64,000 bases of DNA from Solibacillus sp. R5-41. Its GTDB lineage: Bacteria > Bacillota > Bacilli > Bacillales_A > Planococcaceae. Position 1 is the stretch's first letter; the number at the start of each line of letters is the position of its first letter. The stretch covers positions 1,604,001 to 1,668,000 of the forward strand of contig NZ_CP024123.1 of NCBI RefSeq assembly GCF_002736105.1, read 5' to 3'. The position numbers and the translations under genes were made by a program. The notes under the pieces were generated by a model. The model ran no database searches and was not told where the DNA came from. It saw nothing but the letters and a program-made list of their open reading frames with translations. Shown piece after piece: positions 37,017 through 45,782 of the stretch.

Positions 37017-37063
37017 GTTTCACTTAAACAAACGGGGGCTTTGTTACGTGCTTTTTTCCAAGT
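37017..37063 (+). repeat. Palindromic site 6, degenerate
   Basis: CACTTAAACAAACGGGGGCT, then TTGTTACGTGC and TTTTTT. Loop side present, right arm lost. Confidence 0.55.
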
Positions 37064-37074
37064 GCCAAATCAAC

Positions 37075-37224
37075 ATGGATTATTATTTTAAAATCGGAGA
37101 TACAGGGATTAGTTTAATTGAACTTACTGATAAGGAAAAGGTGATTCACTTTATAAATGATACGAATCATTTAGAGAATATATATGATAACTTTGTTAAA
37201 AATTTTGTTCAATCTTTTTTATAA
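37075..37224 (+). CDS. Short hypothetical protein, possibly truncated
   Basis: A 49-codon frame: MDYYFKIGDTGISLIELTDK, EKVIHFINDTNHLENIYDNF, VKNFVQSFL. Soluble and acidic. There is no ribosome site before the ATG, so it may be the tail of a 5'-deleted gene whose end is marked by a strong terminator. Family unknown. Confidence 0.4.
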   Translation: MDYYFKIGDTGISLIELTDKEKVIHFINDTNHLENIYDNFVKNFVQSFL

Positions 37225-37245
37225 AAAACACGATATTAAATCAAT

Positions 37246-37291
37246 AAAACCCCACCGTTTAGATCTTTTTTTCAAAACGGTGGGGTTTTTA
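37246..37291 (+). terminator. Strong Rho-independent terminator
   Basis: AAAACCCCACCGTTT (37246-37260) pairs exactly with AAACGGTGGGGTTTT (to 37289), with T tract after. Confidence 0.9.
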
Positions 37292-37365
37292 TAACGTAAA
37301 TCAACGTTTGCAGCATTCTTTTAATCAAATTTTATTTCAAAGCTACAAAAGAGTGTTAAGAAATG

Positions 37366-37396
37366 TACTTAAACTAACGGGCAGGTTAGTTTAACG
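37366..37396 (+). repeat. Palindromic site 7
   Basis: TTAAACTAAC (37369-37378) and GTTAGTTTAA (37385-37394), exact 10-bp arms, loop GGGCAG. Confidence 0.88.
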
Positions 37397-37497
37397 TTAT
37401 TAAATTTGGAACTTTTACCAATATATACCGTCAAGATTACGTATGGGGAATTGTTGTGAAATAAGCAATTTATTTTTAAAAGGGGAATTTAGAAGTG

Positions 37498-37587
37498 ATG
37501 AAAAAAGCTATAATTTCAGGAATTGTATTTTGTTCAATCTTGTTAGTTGGATGTAATACAATCGATGGAATAAAGTATTTTATATAA
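37498..37587 (+). CDS. Tiny lipoprotein-like peptide
   Basis: A 29-residue peptide MKKAIISGIVFCSILLVGCN, TIDGIKYFI, with lipobox LVGC. AAGGGG lies upstream. It may be a genuine small lipoprotein or the stump of a longer one; the next gene follows 24 bases later, so they may be co-transcribed. Confidence 0.5.
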   Translation: MKKAIISGIVFCSILLVGCNTIDGIKYFI

Positions 37588-37611
37588 ACAAAGAGAAATG
37601 AGGGGTTCAAA

Positions 37612-37890
37612 ATGAAATCATTTTTAGTTAAGGGTAGTATTACATCTAGTGGTTTTGTTGCATTATTTATTGCTTGTTTTTTTGCAGAAGGGGCAATAGG
37701 TGACGCTGCTAATTTAACACCAGAATTCTTTTTAATCTTACCAATCTGGGCTATTGGGGCACTATTAATGTGGAGATTCGTTTCTAAAAACAAATTAGAA
37801 AATACTTCATATTTTAAAATTTTATTAAGCAACTCGCTGCTTTGGTTAACTATCCCTATCGGTTTAAAGTTTGCGTTTCAAATTATATAA
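37612..37890 (+). CDS. Small membrane protein, unknown
   Basis: A 92-residue protein with three hydrophobic segments (ITSSGFVALFIACFFAEGAI; FFLILPIWAIGALLMWRFV; LLSNSLLWLTIPIGLKFAF). GAGGGG lies six bases before the ATG. The loop GDAANLTPEFFLILPIW recalls the DUF3955 protein at 58066 (LVEPAFFLIPIG) in arrangement, but homology is uncertain. Confidence 0.6.
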   Translation: MKSFLVKGSITSSGFVALFIACFFAEGAIGDAANLTPEFFLILPIWAIGALLMWRFVSKNKLENTSYFKILLSNSLLWLTIPIGLKFAFQII

Positions 37891-37927
37891 GAAGTTTAGA
37901 AAAAAGATAAAGAATTTAATTGTTTTC

Positions 37928-37959
37928 TTATTAAACTAACGGAGGTTTTAGTGAACAAG
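37928..37959 (+). repeat. Palindromic site 8, imperfect
   Basis: TTATTAAACTAACGGAGG, then TTTTAGTGAACAAG; one arm shortened. Confidence 0.65.
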
Positions 37960-38303
37960 GATTTATAAAGTATTCAAAATAAACCTAATAAACGTTCCCA
38001 AATCGGGGTCCCGTCAGGATTATTTTTAGTGAAGTACGCAGTAAATTTTATTCACTCATATAAATTAAACAACCCCAAAAAAATTGTCCAATAAAATATA
38101 CACATATATACCTAAAAATGTTCCCAAATGAAAGTTATGGAATACTCCCCCATTCAATTGAATGAGGAGGTTATTTTGGCTGCTAATGATTGTTATATTC
38201 CCTAATGACGCTTTGGGAAGGTTTATGTTTTATCTATAAAAAAGATGGAACATTTTGTAATTCAATTCGTAAATGTAATAATAGTCTTAAAGGAGGGATT
38301 TTC
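37960..38303. other. Intergenic region within the array
   Basis: Contains two GTTCCCAAAT motifs (about 37993 and 38118) and the palindrome CATTCAATTGAATG (38148-38161). GTTCCCAAAT-like motifs recur at 38689, 38722 and 45543 and seem to be the left arm of a CCCAA/TTGGG hairpin used before palindromes elsewhere. Confidence 0.45.
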
Positions 38304-38579
38304 ATGGAATTTTATATAGTTAATATTTTGATATTATTTATTTGTCTTTATTTATTCTCTACTGTCAATAAACTTAATAGTCGTGTGAAAGGTTTGGAAT
38401 ATACGTTGGAACAGATATCCAAACAAGTTCATGTACCTGAAAGCATAAATAACGAATTACGACAACTCTTAAAAGAAGGCAATGATGTCAAGGCGGTAAA
38501 AAGAGTGAGAGAAACATTAGGACTCTCATTAATAGAAGCCAAACAGTATATTGATGTTTTAAAACTTGAAGTCAAATAA
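38304..38579 (+). CDS. Membrane-anchored L7/L12-C-terminal-like domain protein
   Basis: A 91-residue protein: one N-terminal membrane helix (MEFYIVNILILFICLYLFS), a short coiled coil (NKLNSRVKGLEYTLEQIS), then a domain INNELRQLLKEGNDVKAVKR, VRETLGLSLIEAKQYIDVLK that fits the ribosomal L7/L12 C-terminal fold found in stand-alone Bacillales proteins. ATG 38304 follows AAAGGAGGG; the longer upstream frame lacks a ribosome site. Confidence 0.72.
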   Translation: MEFYIVNILILFICLYLFSTVNKLNSRVKGLEYTLEQISKQVHVPESINNELRQLLKEGNDVKAVKRVRETLGLSLIEAKQYIDVLKLEVK

Positions 38580-38719
38580 TTTTCTAACACAAGCGGACTT
38601 TTTAAGGAGTTCGTTTTTTGTATGCAAAATGTTATGCAATCATTAACATTTCAATTGTATTGTTATACACGTCGAAAATAAATAACTTTCCCAAATGCAA
38701 GATTGGTAACTGTACAGGC

Positions 38720-38788
38720 AAACTTTCCCAAACCACGTTTTGAGTGCATTTTCACTTCAACTAACGGCACGGTTAGTTCTATAAGTGG
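38720..38788 (+). repeat. Palindromic site 9 with degraded hairpin
   Basis: TTTCCCAAACCACG...TGAGTGCATTTT precedes AACTAAC (38759-38765) and GTTAGTT (38772-38778), exact 7-bp arms, loop GGCACG; outer CACTT/AAGTG also pair. Confidence 0.78.
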
Positions 38789-39021
38789 TGTTGGATTTTA
38801 GGATATCTTAGATGGGCAAAAGCGTTAATCTAATATTGGATTAATGCTCTTTTTGTTTGTATAAACATAATTGAAAAACGTGACGCTTTCTAATTAATCC
38901 ATTAAATTCAGGACCTACTTCTAGTTATATATTTAATGGTAATGGAGGTGAAATTTGGTTAGATATTTTAGTAACCGTAAGAAACATATCACCCACTGAG
39001 TTATCAGAGGTAGATAATTTT

Positions 39022-39252
39022 ATGAATATTGAAATCATCTATGATGAAAGAGAAAAATTTAATTTATTTAGTAGGTTTGAGCAGGTTGGGGAGAATCAAT
39101 TCACTACAATAAGCAACTCGATTATTGAACAATTGCAGACTAGAGTAGTTCATTTTTTAACCTCTGTTCCAGCAGGTATCGAAAAAGATGATAAATCATT
39201 GAAAGCCGTAATAACAGCCAATGGGGAAATTTATGAGTATGTAATTCGCTAA
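39022..39252 (+). CDS. Hypothetical protein with uncertain start
   Basis: From ATG 39022 the frame gives 76 residues (MNIEIIYDEREKFNLFSRFE, ending ANGEIYEYVIR). The same frame stays open about 100 bases upstream and looks protein-like (GEIWLDILVTVRNISPTELS, EVDNF), and GGAGGTG lies right before ATTTGG at about 38953. So the true start is probably near 38953, at a non-standard ATT or after a small frameshift. Family unknown; beta-rich. Confidence 0.5.
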   Translation: MNIEIIYDEREKFNLFSRFEQVGENQFTTISNSIIEQLQTRVVHFLTSVPAGIEKDDKSLKAVITANGEIYEYVIR

Positions 39253-39308
39253 CTTAAAATTAAAGTATAATTTGGTGACTTATAAAATTTCGTTCTTAAA
39301 AGAATGTG

Positions 39309-39380
39309 GGCTTTACTTGAAGATCATTGAGTTGATTAAGCAGCTCTTTTTTTCTTATTGAACTAACGGGGCAGTTTAAC
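39309..39380 (+). repeat. Palindromic site 10, composite with terminator
   Basis: GGCTTTACTTGAAGATCATT, GAGTTG/CAGCTC hairpin with T8 (to 39354), then TTGAACTAACGGGGCAGTTT with a short right arm. Confidence 0.8.
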
Positions 39381-39439
39381 ATTATAAGAATTTGGGTTTT
39401 TGTGGTAAAATAAACAATGAAAATATAAGGAGAATCAGC

Positions 39440-39664
39440 GTGGAAAGAACTTTAGTAAAAACTGCTATATATTCATTTATTACTGCTTTCTTATTGTTGA
39501 TAGTATTGATACAAAGAACGAGATATACAACAGATTTCAATGGGATGAGTTCAATAGAAGAAACTTCTTATTCAGATTTTTTATTTTTGATTTTAAGATA
39601 CTCAATAATTACTACATTCATTATGGTCATATTTGTATTTTTGTACAAAAGATATAAAAAATAA
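39440..39664 (+). CDS. Small two-span membrane protein
   Basis: A 74-residue protein (MERTLVKTAIYSFITAFLLL, IVLIQRTRYTTDFNGMSSIE, then a second span YSIITTFIMVIFVFLYKRYKK). Start GTG 39440 follows AAGGAG by eight bases; the longer upstream frame runs through the palindromic site and is not credible. Unknown function. Confidence 0.62.
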   Translation: MERTLVKTAIYSFITAFLLLIVLIQRTRYTTDFNGMSSIEETSYSDFLFLILRYSIITTFIMVIFVFLYKRYKK

Positions 39665-39694
39665 AGGATTTATATTAAACCTACAGTTTGATTC

Positions 39695-39729
39695 TTATTG
39701 AACTAACGAAGCAGGTTAATTCAGTAAGG
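39695..39729 (+). repeat. Palindromic site 11
   Basis: TTATTGAACTAACGAAGC, then AGGTTAATTCAGTAA; one mismatch in the right arm. Confidence 0.78.
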
Positions 39730-39803
39730 AATCTATAAGGAGATAACGAATTTACAAGCGGACAGGAGATTATACAGAAGATTTATTTATAGGAGGAATT
39801 CCA

Positions 39804-40766
39804 ATGAAGGAAAAAATATTGAAGTACATAGAAAATAATTTTCCTAACTTAACAAGCGATTTGCATCTAAGGTTCGAACTAGGAGCCCCATATAAAAATG
39901 GAACAGAAGAAAGAATTAATCAGGTTGTTACAAGAGTTACCACATTGTTCGAAGAAGTGTTCAAGCTGGATGATTTTATTTATCTTTATATAAAAGATTG
40001 GGATGTAACAGAGGATATTATGTTTGGAAATAACACTCCAGAATACCTGTATGATTTATTAAGTAAACAAAATATAGAACAGGAAACTTTCTTCGATATA
40101 GATGAGGATTATGATGAGGTAACGGGTCAAACAATAGAAGTTAAGAATGAATACAAAGTGAGATTTGTATACTCACCATTAAAGTCTGTACCCCACCAGG
40201 AAATACTTGAAGGTATAGGGAATTATGAACAAGGAAGAGAACCTTCTATTGGACAATCTGTGTACTTTATTAGTACTGACAAGGACATAATATTTCGTAT
40301 GTATGACGACCGCGGATGTGATGTTTTTGGCTTAAATAAAGATACTCTTGTGCCCTTATACCATAAGTTTAGTAAGTGGATTTTAGACTATAACCGTATT
40401 GCAATAGACGGCGCTTTTGAAGAAGGTTTATATAATTATTATGAAACTACCGAGGAAAAAGAAAAGAGGCTTAAAGAAAACAGACTAAAAGTAAAAGAAA
40501 CTAAAATTAACTTATCTCAGGACAATACATGTCACATTACTCATGCTCTTGCCATACCAAATGAATGGGCAGAAGAATGTATCAACGAGATAGGTGAAAC
40601 AGGGTTTAATATTGCTATCGATAATAAAAATAGCGAGTGTACAAATATTAAAGTAACAAAAACAGAGGCTTTGGCACTGATTGATTATCAAACTGAGCTT
40701 ATGTCTTTATATTCAAAAAAATATAAAGGTGAATATTTAGGATGGTCAGTTAAAGAAGCTTTTTAA
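39804..40766 (+). CDS. DUF3885 family protein
   Basis: A 320-residue soluble protein. The region FRMYDDRGCDVFGLNKDTLV, PLYHKFSKWILDYNRIAID matches the DUF3885 signature; the N-terminal half (LRFELGAPYKNGTEERINQV) is also typical. The C-terminal 100 residues (DNTCHITHALAIPNEWAEEC) are an extra domain of unknown role. AGGAGG lies before the ATG. It is the longest intracellular cargo in the array. Function unknown. Confidence 0.75.
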   Translation: MKEKILKYIENNFPNLTSDLHLRFELGAPYKNGTEERINQVVTRVTTLFEEVFKLDDFIYLYIKDWDVTEDIMFGNNTPEYLYDLLSKQNIEQETFFDIDEDYDEVTGQTIEVKNEYKVRFVYSPLKSVPHQEILEGIGNYEQGREPSIGQSVYFISTDKDIIFRMYDDRGCDVFGLNKDTLVPLYHKFSKWILDYNRIAIDGAFEEGLYNYYETTEEKEKRLKENRLKVKETKINLSQDNTCHITHALAIPNEWAEECINEIGETGFNIAIDNKNSECTNIKVTKTEALALIDYQTELMSLYSKKYKGEYLGWSVKEAF

Positions 40767-40781
40767 TTAGAAATTCCTTAT

Positions 40782-40833
40782 TCCAAATGACGCTTGGGTG
40801 CTTTATTCAACTAACGGAGCAGTATGATTAAAT
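40782..40833 (+). repeat. Palindromic site 12 with CCAAA/TTGGG hairpin
   Basis: TTCCAAATGACGCTTGGGTG, TTT, then TTCAACTAACGGAGCAGTAT; the right arm is degenerate (GATTAAATG). Confidence 0.72.
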
Positions 40834-40851
40834 GTAATAGGGGGACAGAAG

Positions 40852-41010
40852 ATGGATAACCAATATTTCGTAGGTTGGGGTACATTGGCCTTGATAAATG
40901 CTGCAATTGCACAAGGGAAGAATAGAACAGGGTTAAATTGGTTTTTACTTTCCCTTATAGCAGGTCCATTGGCAACACTGATTTTGTTATTTGTTGAAAA
41001 GAGACAGTAA
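40852..41010 (+). CDS. Small membrane protein (GxxWFxLSLIAGPLATLILLF type)
   Basis: A 52-residue protein: MDNQYFVGWGTLALINAAIA, QGKNRTGLNWFLLSLIAGPL, ATLILLFVEKRQ. It has two short hydrophobic segments and a pattern of small conserved Bacillales membrane proteins. AGGGGG lies about eight bases before the ATG, and palindromes lie on both sides, so it is a complete minimal cassette. Confidence 0.65.
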   Translation: MDNQYFVGWGTLALINAAIAQGKNRTGLNWFLLSLIAGPLATLILLFVEKRQ

Positions 41011-41068
41011 CACTACATATTAGTGCAACAAGGATTTATAACGCATACATAAATAAACCTAATAATGC

Positions 41069-41126
41069 ACACAAACTTTGCTTGGGTGCATTTTTTCTTC
41101 AACTAACGCAGCAGTTTAGTTTACGA
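41069..41126 (+). repeat. Palindromic site 13 with terminator-like hairpin
   Basis: ACACAAACTTTGCTTGGGTG, CATTTTTTC, then TTCAACTAACGCAGCAGTTT and AGTTTACG. Confidence 0.8.
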
Positions 41127-41252
41127 TTTTTGTTAATTTTAAATGTTTTCTTAAAAGGAAACTTCTATTCATGCCAGACGTATTAAAGTAAAGGGACTAT
41201 GTCAGTTCAAAGAGATACATATGAAACGTAATCATTAAAAGGAGAAAATGAA

Positions 41253-41450
41253 ATGAATATTTATTTAGTAATATTACCAATGATTAGTATGCTGTTAGGT
41301 TTGTATTTAGTATGTCTGGGACTCTGGGAATTAAGAGTTGGTATAGATAGAAAAAGATTTATTACCTTCTCGTTTACAGGGTTATTTTTGATCTTTATTT
41401 TACCGAATATGTTTGGTTTTTTTCAATTATTTATTAATTACTTTCAATAA
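41253..41450 (+). CDS. Small two-span membrane protein
   Basis: A 65-residue protein: MNIYLVILPMISMLLGLYLV, CLGLWELRVGIDRKRFITFS, FTGLFLIFILPNMFGFFQLF. AAAGGAG lies ten bases before the ATG. No palindrome separates it from the next gene 63 bases on, so the two may share a cassette. Unknown function. Confidence 0.62.
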   Translation: MNIYLVILPMISMLLGLYLVCLGLWELRVGIDRKRFITFSFTGLFLIFILPNMFGFFQLFINYFQ

Positions 41451-41513
41451 GTATCTATTTGGAGACATTGATAATCGTACGTTCAATTCAAAATAAAGAT
41501 GGAGGACTTAATA

Positions 41514-41984
41514 ATGAAACCTATTACTACTATACCTAACCTTTCAACAAGACCATTTAATTTGATGGTTGAGCGCATAATGGATGCACCGTCCGATGTA
41601 CTGTTCCAAGCCTGGACGAAGCAGTTTGATCGTTGGTTTGCAGCTCCTGGAACTGTAATAATGGAGGGAGAAGTTAACACGGTCTTCTTTTTTGAGACAA
41701 GGTATAAACTTGAAACTCATAGTGAAGAACAGCGTTCACCTCATTACGGACGGTTTCTAAGGCTGGAGCAGGACCGCCTCGTCGAAATTACGTGGGTTAC
41801 TGGAGCTGGGGGAACAAAAGGAGCTGAGACGGTTGTTACAGTTGAACTTGAACCTTCCGACAATGGCACCCGCCTACGTCTTACGCACGCAGGTTTTCCA
41901 GATGAGGAATCAATGAACAAGCACGAACAGGCATGGCCGTTTGTGCTTGAACAGCTAGACATGCGTATGATGGGACGTTCATAA
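41514..41984 (+). CDS. SRPBCC/AHSA1-like domain protein
   Basis: A 156-residue START/Bet v1-like protein ([87 protein letters not shown]), the AHSA1/YndB branch that binds small hydrophobic ligands. GGAGG lies eight bases before ATG 41514. Its base composition is clearly richer in G and C than its neighbours, which suggests separate ancestry. Confidence 0.85.
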   Translation: MKPITTIPNLSTRPFNLMVERIMDAPSDVLFQAWTKQFDRWFAAPGTVIMEGEVNTVFFFETRYKLETHSEEQRSPHYGRFLRLEQDRLVEITWVTGAGGTKGAETVVTVELEPSDNGTRLRLTHAGFPDEESMNKHEQAWPFVLEQLDMRMMGRS

Positions 41985-42057
41985 AGAACATGAAGAAAAT
42001 AGGGATTTCTAAAAACTTTGAAATGGATTAATAACAAATATAGCTTTTTCAATTAAC

Positions 42058-42140
42058 TGGGCCTTTATTTGAGGATCATTGAGTTGCATATGCAGCTCTT
42101 TTTTTATGGTTGAACTAACTACGCAAAATGTTTAAAGTTT
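42058..42140 (+). repeat. Palindromic site 14, composite with terminator
   Basis: GGCCTTTATTTGAGGATCAT, GAGTTGC/GCAGCTC hairpin (42080-42098) with T7, then TTGAACTAACTACGCAAAAT; right arm degenerate. Confidence 0.75.
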
Positions 42141-42175
42141 AAAAGATTCGAAAAATCTTAAGGGAATAGAACTTA

Positions 42176-42313
42176 TGAGTGAAAAATATAGAAATTATAA
42201 AGAATTTAACAACAGTTGTAATAATTATTATTTTTATTTAAAAAAACAATTCAATATAAACGGTGCATTGATTGGTACGTTAAAATTACGGAGGTATATA
42301 AATGGTAACTAAT
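42176..42313 (+). CDS. Possible short leader peptide
   Basis: A 45-codon frame (MSEKYRNYKEFNNSCNNYYF, YLKKQFNINGALIGTLKLRR, YINGN) overlaps the start of the next gene by 12 bases. The ribosome site is poor. It is Asn/Tyr rich; may be noise. Confidence 0.25.
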
Positions 42314-42979
42314 TTAGAATTGATGGAACATCATGTGAATGTGTTATTTAAACACGATACTGAAAATCGTATAAAAGTCGTAAATGAACCACCATACGAT
42401 GATGCACCGAGAATTTTCATTGGTGTTACCAACTTGGGAAGTGTAGTAAGGTATTCAAATGCACTGGATGCAAGTCTTGTTGAGAAGTTAAAACCGGTTA
42501 TAGGCACAAACTCTGGCACTAATCTAGGTGAAATAATCAATGTTTTAAGTATGGATCGTCAATTAAATAATTTATGGATTGGACCAGCCTATGTATTTCC
42601 TGATGTAAGAGACAAGGTTCATACAAAAGCAATACAAGTAACACATGAAAACAAAGAACTTTTAAAACCTTATTTTCCATATACATTTGAGGATTTTGAG
42701 TATAAACAACCATGTTTTGTAATTGTGGAAAACAATATTCCAGTTTCGATTTGTTGTAGTGCAAGAAAGACTACTAAAGCAGATGAAGCAAGTGTATTCA
42801 CACATGAAGATTATCGTGGAAGAGCATTCGGGATCGATGTTACAAATGCTTGGGCAGCAGAGGTACAAAAACAAGGAAGAATTGCTCTTTATAGCACTTC
42901 GTGGGATAATTTCGCATCCCAATCTATCGCAAGGAAACTAAAATTGCGTCAATATGGAACAGACATTCACATGAGTTAA
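42302..42979 (+). CDS. GNAT-family acetyltransferase-like protein
   Basis: A 225-residue protein with a divergent N-terminal half and a C-terminal GNAT fold: PCFVIVENNIPVSICCSARK, TTKADEASVFTHEDYRGRAF, GIDVTNAWAAEVQKQGRIAL, YSTSWDNFASQSIARKLKL. The EASVFTHEDYRGRAFG segment is the acetyl-CoA loop. ACGGAGG lies before the ATG. It belongs to the GNAT type whose genes often travel in accessory regions of bacilli. Substrate unknown. Confidence 0.8.
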   Translation: MVTNLELMEHHVNVLFKHDTENRIKVVNEPPYDDAPRIFIGVTNLGSVVRYSNALDASLVEKLKPVIGTNSGTNLGEIINVLSMDRQLNNLWIGPAYVFPDVRDKVHTKAIQVTHENKELLKPYFPYTFEDFEYKQPCFVIVENNIPVSICCSARKTTKADEASVFTHEDYRGRAFGIDVTNAWAAEVQKQGRIALYSTSWDNFASQSIARKLKLRQYGTDIHMS

Positions 42980-42980
42980 A

Positions 42981-43032
42981 GTAAACTAAACGCAAGAATC
43001 CTTATTAATCTAACGAAGCAGTTTAGTTCAAT
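42981..43032 (+). repeat. Palindromic site 15
   Basis: Outer GTAAACTAAACGCAAGAATC, then ATCTAACGAAGCAGTTTAGT; starts two bases after the upstream stop codon. Confidence 0.75.
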
Positions 43033-43106
43033 ATATTAATTGGTGAAATTAAGTGTGTTAAAATTATCCATATAAAAGCGAGAATGATTTAATGGGGGCT
43101 TTATCT

Positions 43107-43373
43107 ATGGCTGAGGTGAATATTGGTGATGTTATAGGAACTTTAATATATTTATTGTTTATGATTTTATTTATTGCTTTTGTATTTCTAGTTTTTAAAC
43201 GGTTAATAAATTCAGGTAAACAAAGCCAGATAATTAACCAGAAATTAGATGATATATTACGGAAATTAGAAGACCAAAAAGCAACCATTACGACTAGAGT
43301 AATTAAAATTGATAAGTCCAATATGCTATATTCACTACTTGTTCGCACTATAGTGAACCAAACACACAACTAA
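43107..43373 (+). CDS. Small single-span protein with coiled tail (DUF4083-like)
   Basis: An 88-residue protein: MAEVNIGDVIGTLIYLLFMI, LFIAFVFLVFKRLINSGKQS, then a helix IINQKLDDILRKLEDQK. The IGD start, single membrane helix and KLDDIxxKLE tail recall DUF4083. ATG 43107 follows GGGGG by seven bases. The last 25 residues are unlike the family and may be a read-through of a decayed end. No palindrome lies between it and the cytolysin gene. Confidence 0.6.
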   Translation: MAEVNIGDVIGTLIYLLFMILFIAFVFLVFKRLINSGKQSQIINQKLDDILRKLEDQKATITTRVIKIDKSNMLYSLLVRTIVNQTHN

Positions 43374-43433
43374 ACTACTATATTTGAATAAAATGTTTTT
43401 GTGGTATAATTTCCTAGAAAAGGAGTGATTTTT

Positions 43434-44969
43434 TTGGGAATTCGAAATTATTTTAAAGTAATGAAATTTTTAGTGAGTTTATCTGTTTGTTTATGCATTA
43501 TAAATTATCCGATTATTTCCTTTGCTGAAACACTTGATACTAATTTAGCTAGCGAAACAAGCAAATCTAATGACATTGATACTGGTATAGCAAACTTGAA
43601 CTATAATAACAGAGAAGTTTTAGCAGTGAATGGTGATAAGATTGATAGTTTTGTTCCAAAAGAAGGTATAAACTCAAATGATAAATTTATAGTGGTTGAA
43701 CGTAACAAAAAATCACTTACAACTTCACCGGTGGATATTTCAATTATCGATTCTATGGCGAATCGTGCATATCCAGGAGCATTACAACTTGCAAACCAAG
43801 CTTTTGCAGACAATCAACCTAGTTTATTGGTGGCCAAAAGAAAACCGCTAAATATTAGCATAGATTTACCCGGAATGAAAAGAGAAAATACTATCACAGT
43901 AGATAATCCAACATATGGTAATGTGTCTGGGGCAGTAGATGAGTTAGTATCTACTTGGAGTGAAAAATATTCAACAACCCATACTTTACCTGCAAGACTA
44001 CAATATTCAGAATCTATGGTTTATAGCAAATCTCAGATAGCAAGCACTCTGAATGTTAACGCCAATGTTCTTGACAATTCACTGGGGATTGACTTTAATG
44101 CGATTGCAAATGGAGAGAAAAAAGTGATGGTTGCGGCGTATAAACAAATATTTTATACCGTAAGTGCAGAACTACCTAACAATCCTTCAGACCTATTTGA
44201 TGACAGTGTTCATTTTGAAGAGTTAACACGTAAAGGAGTAAGTAATGATGCCCCTCCGGTTATGGTGTCAAATGTAGCTTATGGCAGAACAATTTATGTG
44301 AAATTAGAAACAAGCTCTAAGAGCAAGGATGTACAAGCTGCTTTTAAAGCCTTACTGAAGGATATCAATACTAATGTAGAAACTAGTGGACAGTACAAAG
44401 ATATTTTTGAAGAAAGTTCCTTTACTGCTGTAGTATTAGGTGGAGATTCACAAGCGCATAACCAGGTTGTCTCAAAAGACTTTAATGATATTAGAAAAAT
44501 AATTAAAGATAATGCAGAATTTAGTCTTAAAAATCCAGCATACCCTATATCATATACAAGTGTTTTCTTAAAGGACAATTCGATTGCTGCTGTTCATAAC
44601 AATACAGATTATATCGAGACGACAGCTACAGAATATTCTAAAGGCAGCATCATCCTTGATCATTATGGTGCATATGTTGCTCAATTTGAAGTAACCTGGG
44701 ATGAATTTTCATATGATGAGAATGGAAAAGAAGTACTATCCCATAAAACTTGGGATGGAAGCTGGAAAGACAAAACAGCTCATTTCTCTACAGTAATACC
44801 AATTCCGCCTAATTCAAAAAATATAAGAATTTATGCAAGAGAATGTACGGGTCTTGCATGGGATTGGTGGAGAACAATTATTGATGAATACAATGTTCCA
44901 TTATCTAATGAAATAAAAGTTTCAATTGGAGGTACTACATTATACCCAACAGGTAAAATTGGGTATTAG
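43434..44969 (+). CDS. Cholesterol-dependent cytolysin (sphaericolysin/alveolysin-like)
   Basis: A 511-residue secreted pore-forming toxin. A signal peptide ([20 protein letters not shown] then FAE) is cleaved near residue 32. The CDC core is complete: [30 protein letters not shown] segment [50 protein letters not shown], and the domain 4 undecapeptide [11 protein letters not shown] (470-480), which has Asp477 where most family members have Glu. The cholesterol-recognition pair is T502-L503 (GGTTLYP). It binds cholesterol-rich membranes and forms large pores. The start is TTG, AAAGGAG eight bases upstream. A strong terminator follows 180 bases later. It lies inside the cassette-like region. 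Confidence 0.95.
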   Translation: MGIRNYFKVMKFLVSLSVCLCIINYPIISFAETLDTNLASETSKSNDIDTGIANLNYNNREVLAVNGDKIDSFVPKEGINSNDKFIVVERNKKSLTTSPVDISIIDSMANRAYPGALQLANQAFADNQPSLLVAKRKPLNISIDLPGMKRENTITVDNPTYGNVSGAVDELVSTWSEKYSTTHTLPARLQYSESMVYSKSQIASTLNVNANVLDNSLGIDFNAIANGEKKVMVAAYKQIFYTVSAELPNNPSDLFDDSVHFEELTRKGVSNDAPPVMVSNVAYGRTIYVKLETSSKSKDVQAAFKALLKDINTNVETSGQYKDIFEESSFTAVVLGGDSQAHNQVVSKDFNDIRKIIKDNAEFSLKNPAYPISYTSVFLKDNSIAAVHNNTDYIETTATEYSKGSIILDHYGAYVAQFEVTWDEFSYDENGKEVLSHKTWDGSWKDKTAHFSTVIPIPPNSKNIRIYARECTGLAWDWWRTIIDEYNVPLSNEIKVSIGGTTLYPTGKIGY

Positions 44970-45152
44970 TCATAAGTGGGACTTTTTCAAAGGCTATGAG
45001 AAGGCGTGAAATTAAAGAATTTAAGTATTTCATGATTAGGATGTAACTCCAATCTAAACTAGGTTATGAATCAGGTTAATGAAATGTAAATGGTCAAACT
45101 AGTTATAAAATAAAAATCAAAACACTATTTTAGCACCCAACATCCATCCTGG

Positions 45153-45205
45153 AAAAGAAACGGCTGAGACCCTTGTAACACAAGATCTTCAGCCGTTTCT
45201 TTTTC
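45153..45205 (+). terminator. Terminator downstream of the cytolysin gene
   Basis: AAAAGAAACGGCTGA (45153-45167) pairs exactly with TCAGCCGTTTCTTTT (45189-45203), then more T. Confidence 0.88.
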
Positions 45206-45244
45206 CTCAAACATCTAGCCTGATATATGAATAAAAATGCCCCC

Positions 45245-45395
45245 CAAGTGCTGAAAATGTTACTTCAAAGGAGATAATAAAAAAATTCAACTTCAAAGAA
45301 GAAGGTTATTTAAGACAGTTGAATGTCATAGTGTTGTTACTGGAAAATGTAAAGATATGTGGGTATATGGTTTGTTAAATACAGAGTTTCAGTAC
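45245..45395 (+). pseudogene. 3' remnant of a GNAT acetyltransferase gene
   Basis: Two frames give KFNFKEEGYLRQ and then ECHSVVTGKCKDMWVYGLLN TEF, the usual GNAT C-terminus (LGFKEEGxLRExxxxxGKxxDxxxYGLL). The start and catalytic fold are gone, and one frameshift is present. Confidence 0.7.
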
Positions 45396-45782
45396 TAAAG
45401 AGAAATTCTATAAACAAAACAACAAGCCCGCCAATTAGGTGCATAACTAAAAAGTTAACCTTTAGTGGTCACTTCAACACCGCTATGAGAATGCATTTGA
45501 ATATGATAAATAAAATATCTATTGTGATTCATTTTAAATAACGTTCCCAAATCAAAGTCTTGGGACGAAATAAAACACTTAAAACGTTGTCATACCAATG
45601 TATTAAGTGTTTTTCTGTATTTTATTCAAATACACCTTTTCATGCACTATCGTTTGAACTTAGATACAACAAAGCTTTCAATGCTGTTCAAAAGAAATTG
45701 GATCATATTTTGAATAAAATCTTGCATATAGCGGATTCCTTAACGTTATAAATCAACTTTTTCCTATAACATAGCCTATTTC
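45396..45782. other. Intergenic region with hairpins
   Basis: Holds TCCCAA/TTGGGA (45546-45563) and a terminator-like AACACTTAA...TTAAGTGTTTTT (45572-45614). A 63-codon frame at 45560 has no ribosome site. Confidence 0.45.

Noticed and set aside
45560-45751. 63-codon plus-strand frame in the gap after the cytolysin
   Set aside because: It begins inside a hairpin, has no ribosome site and unusual composition for a protein.
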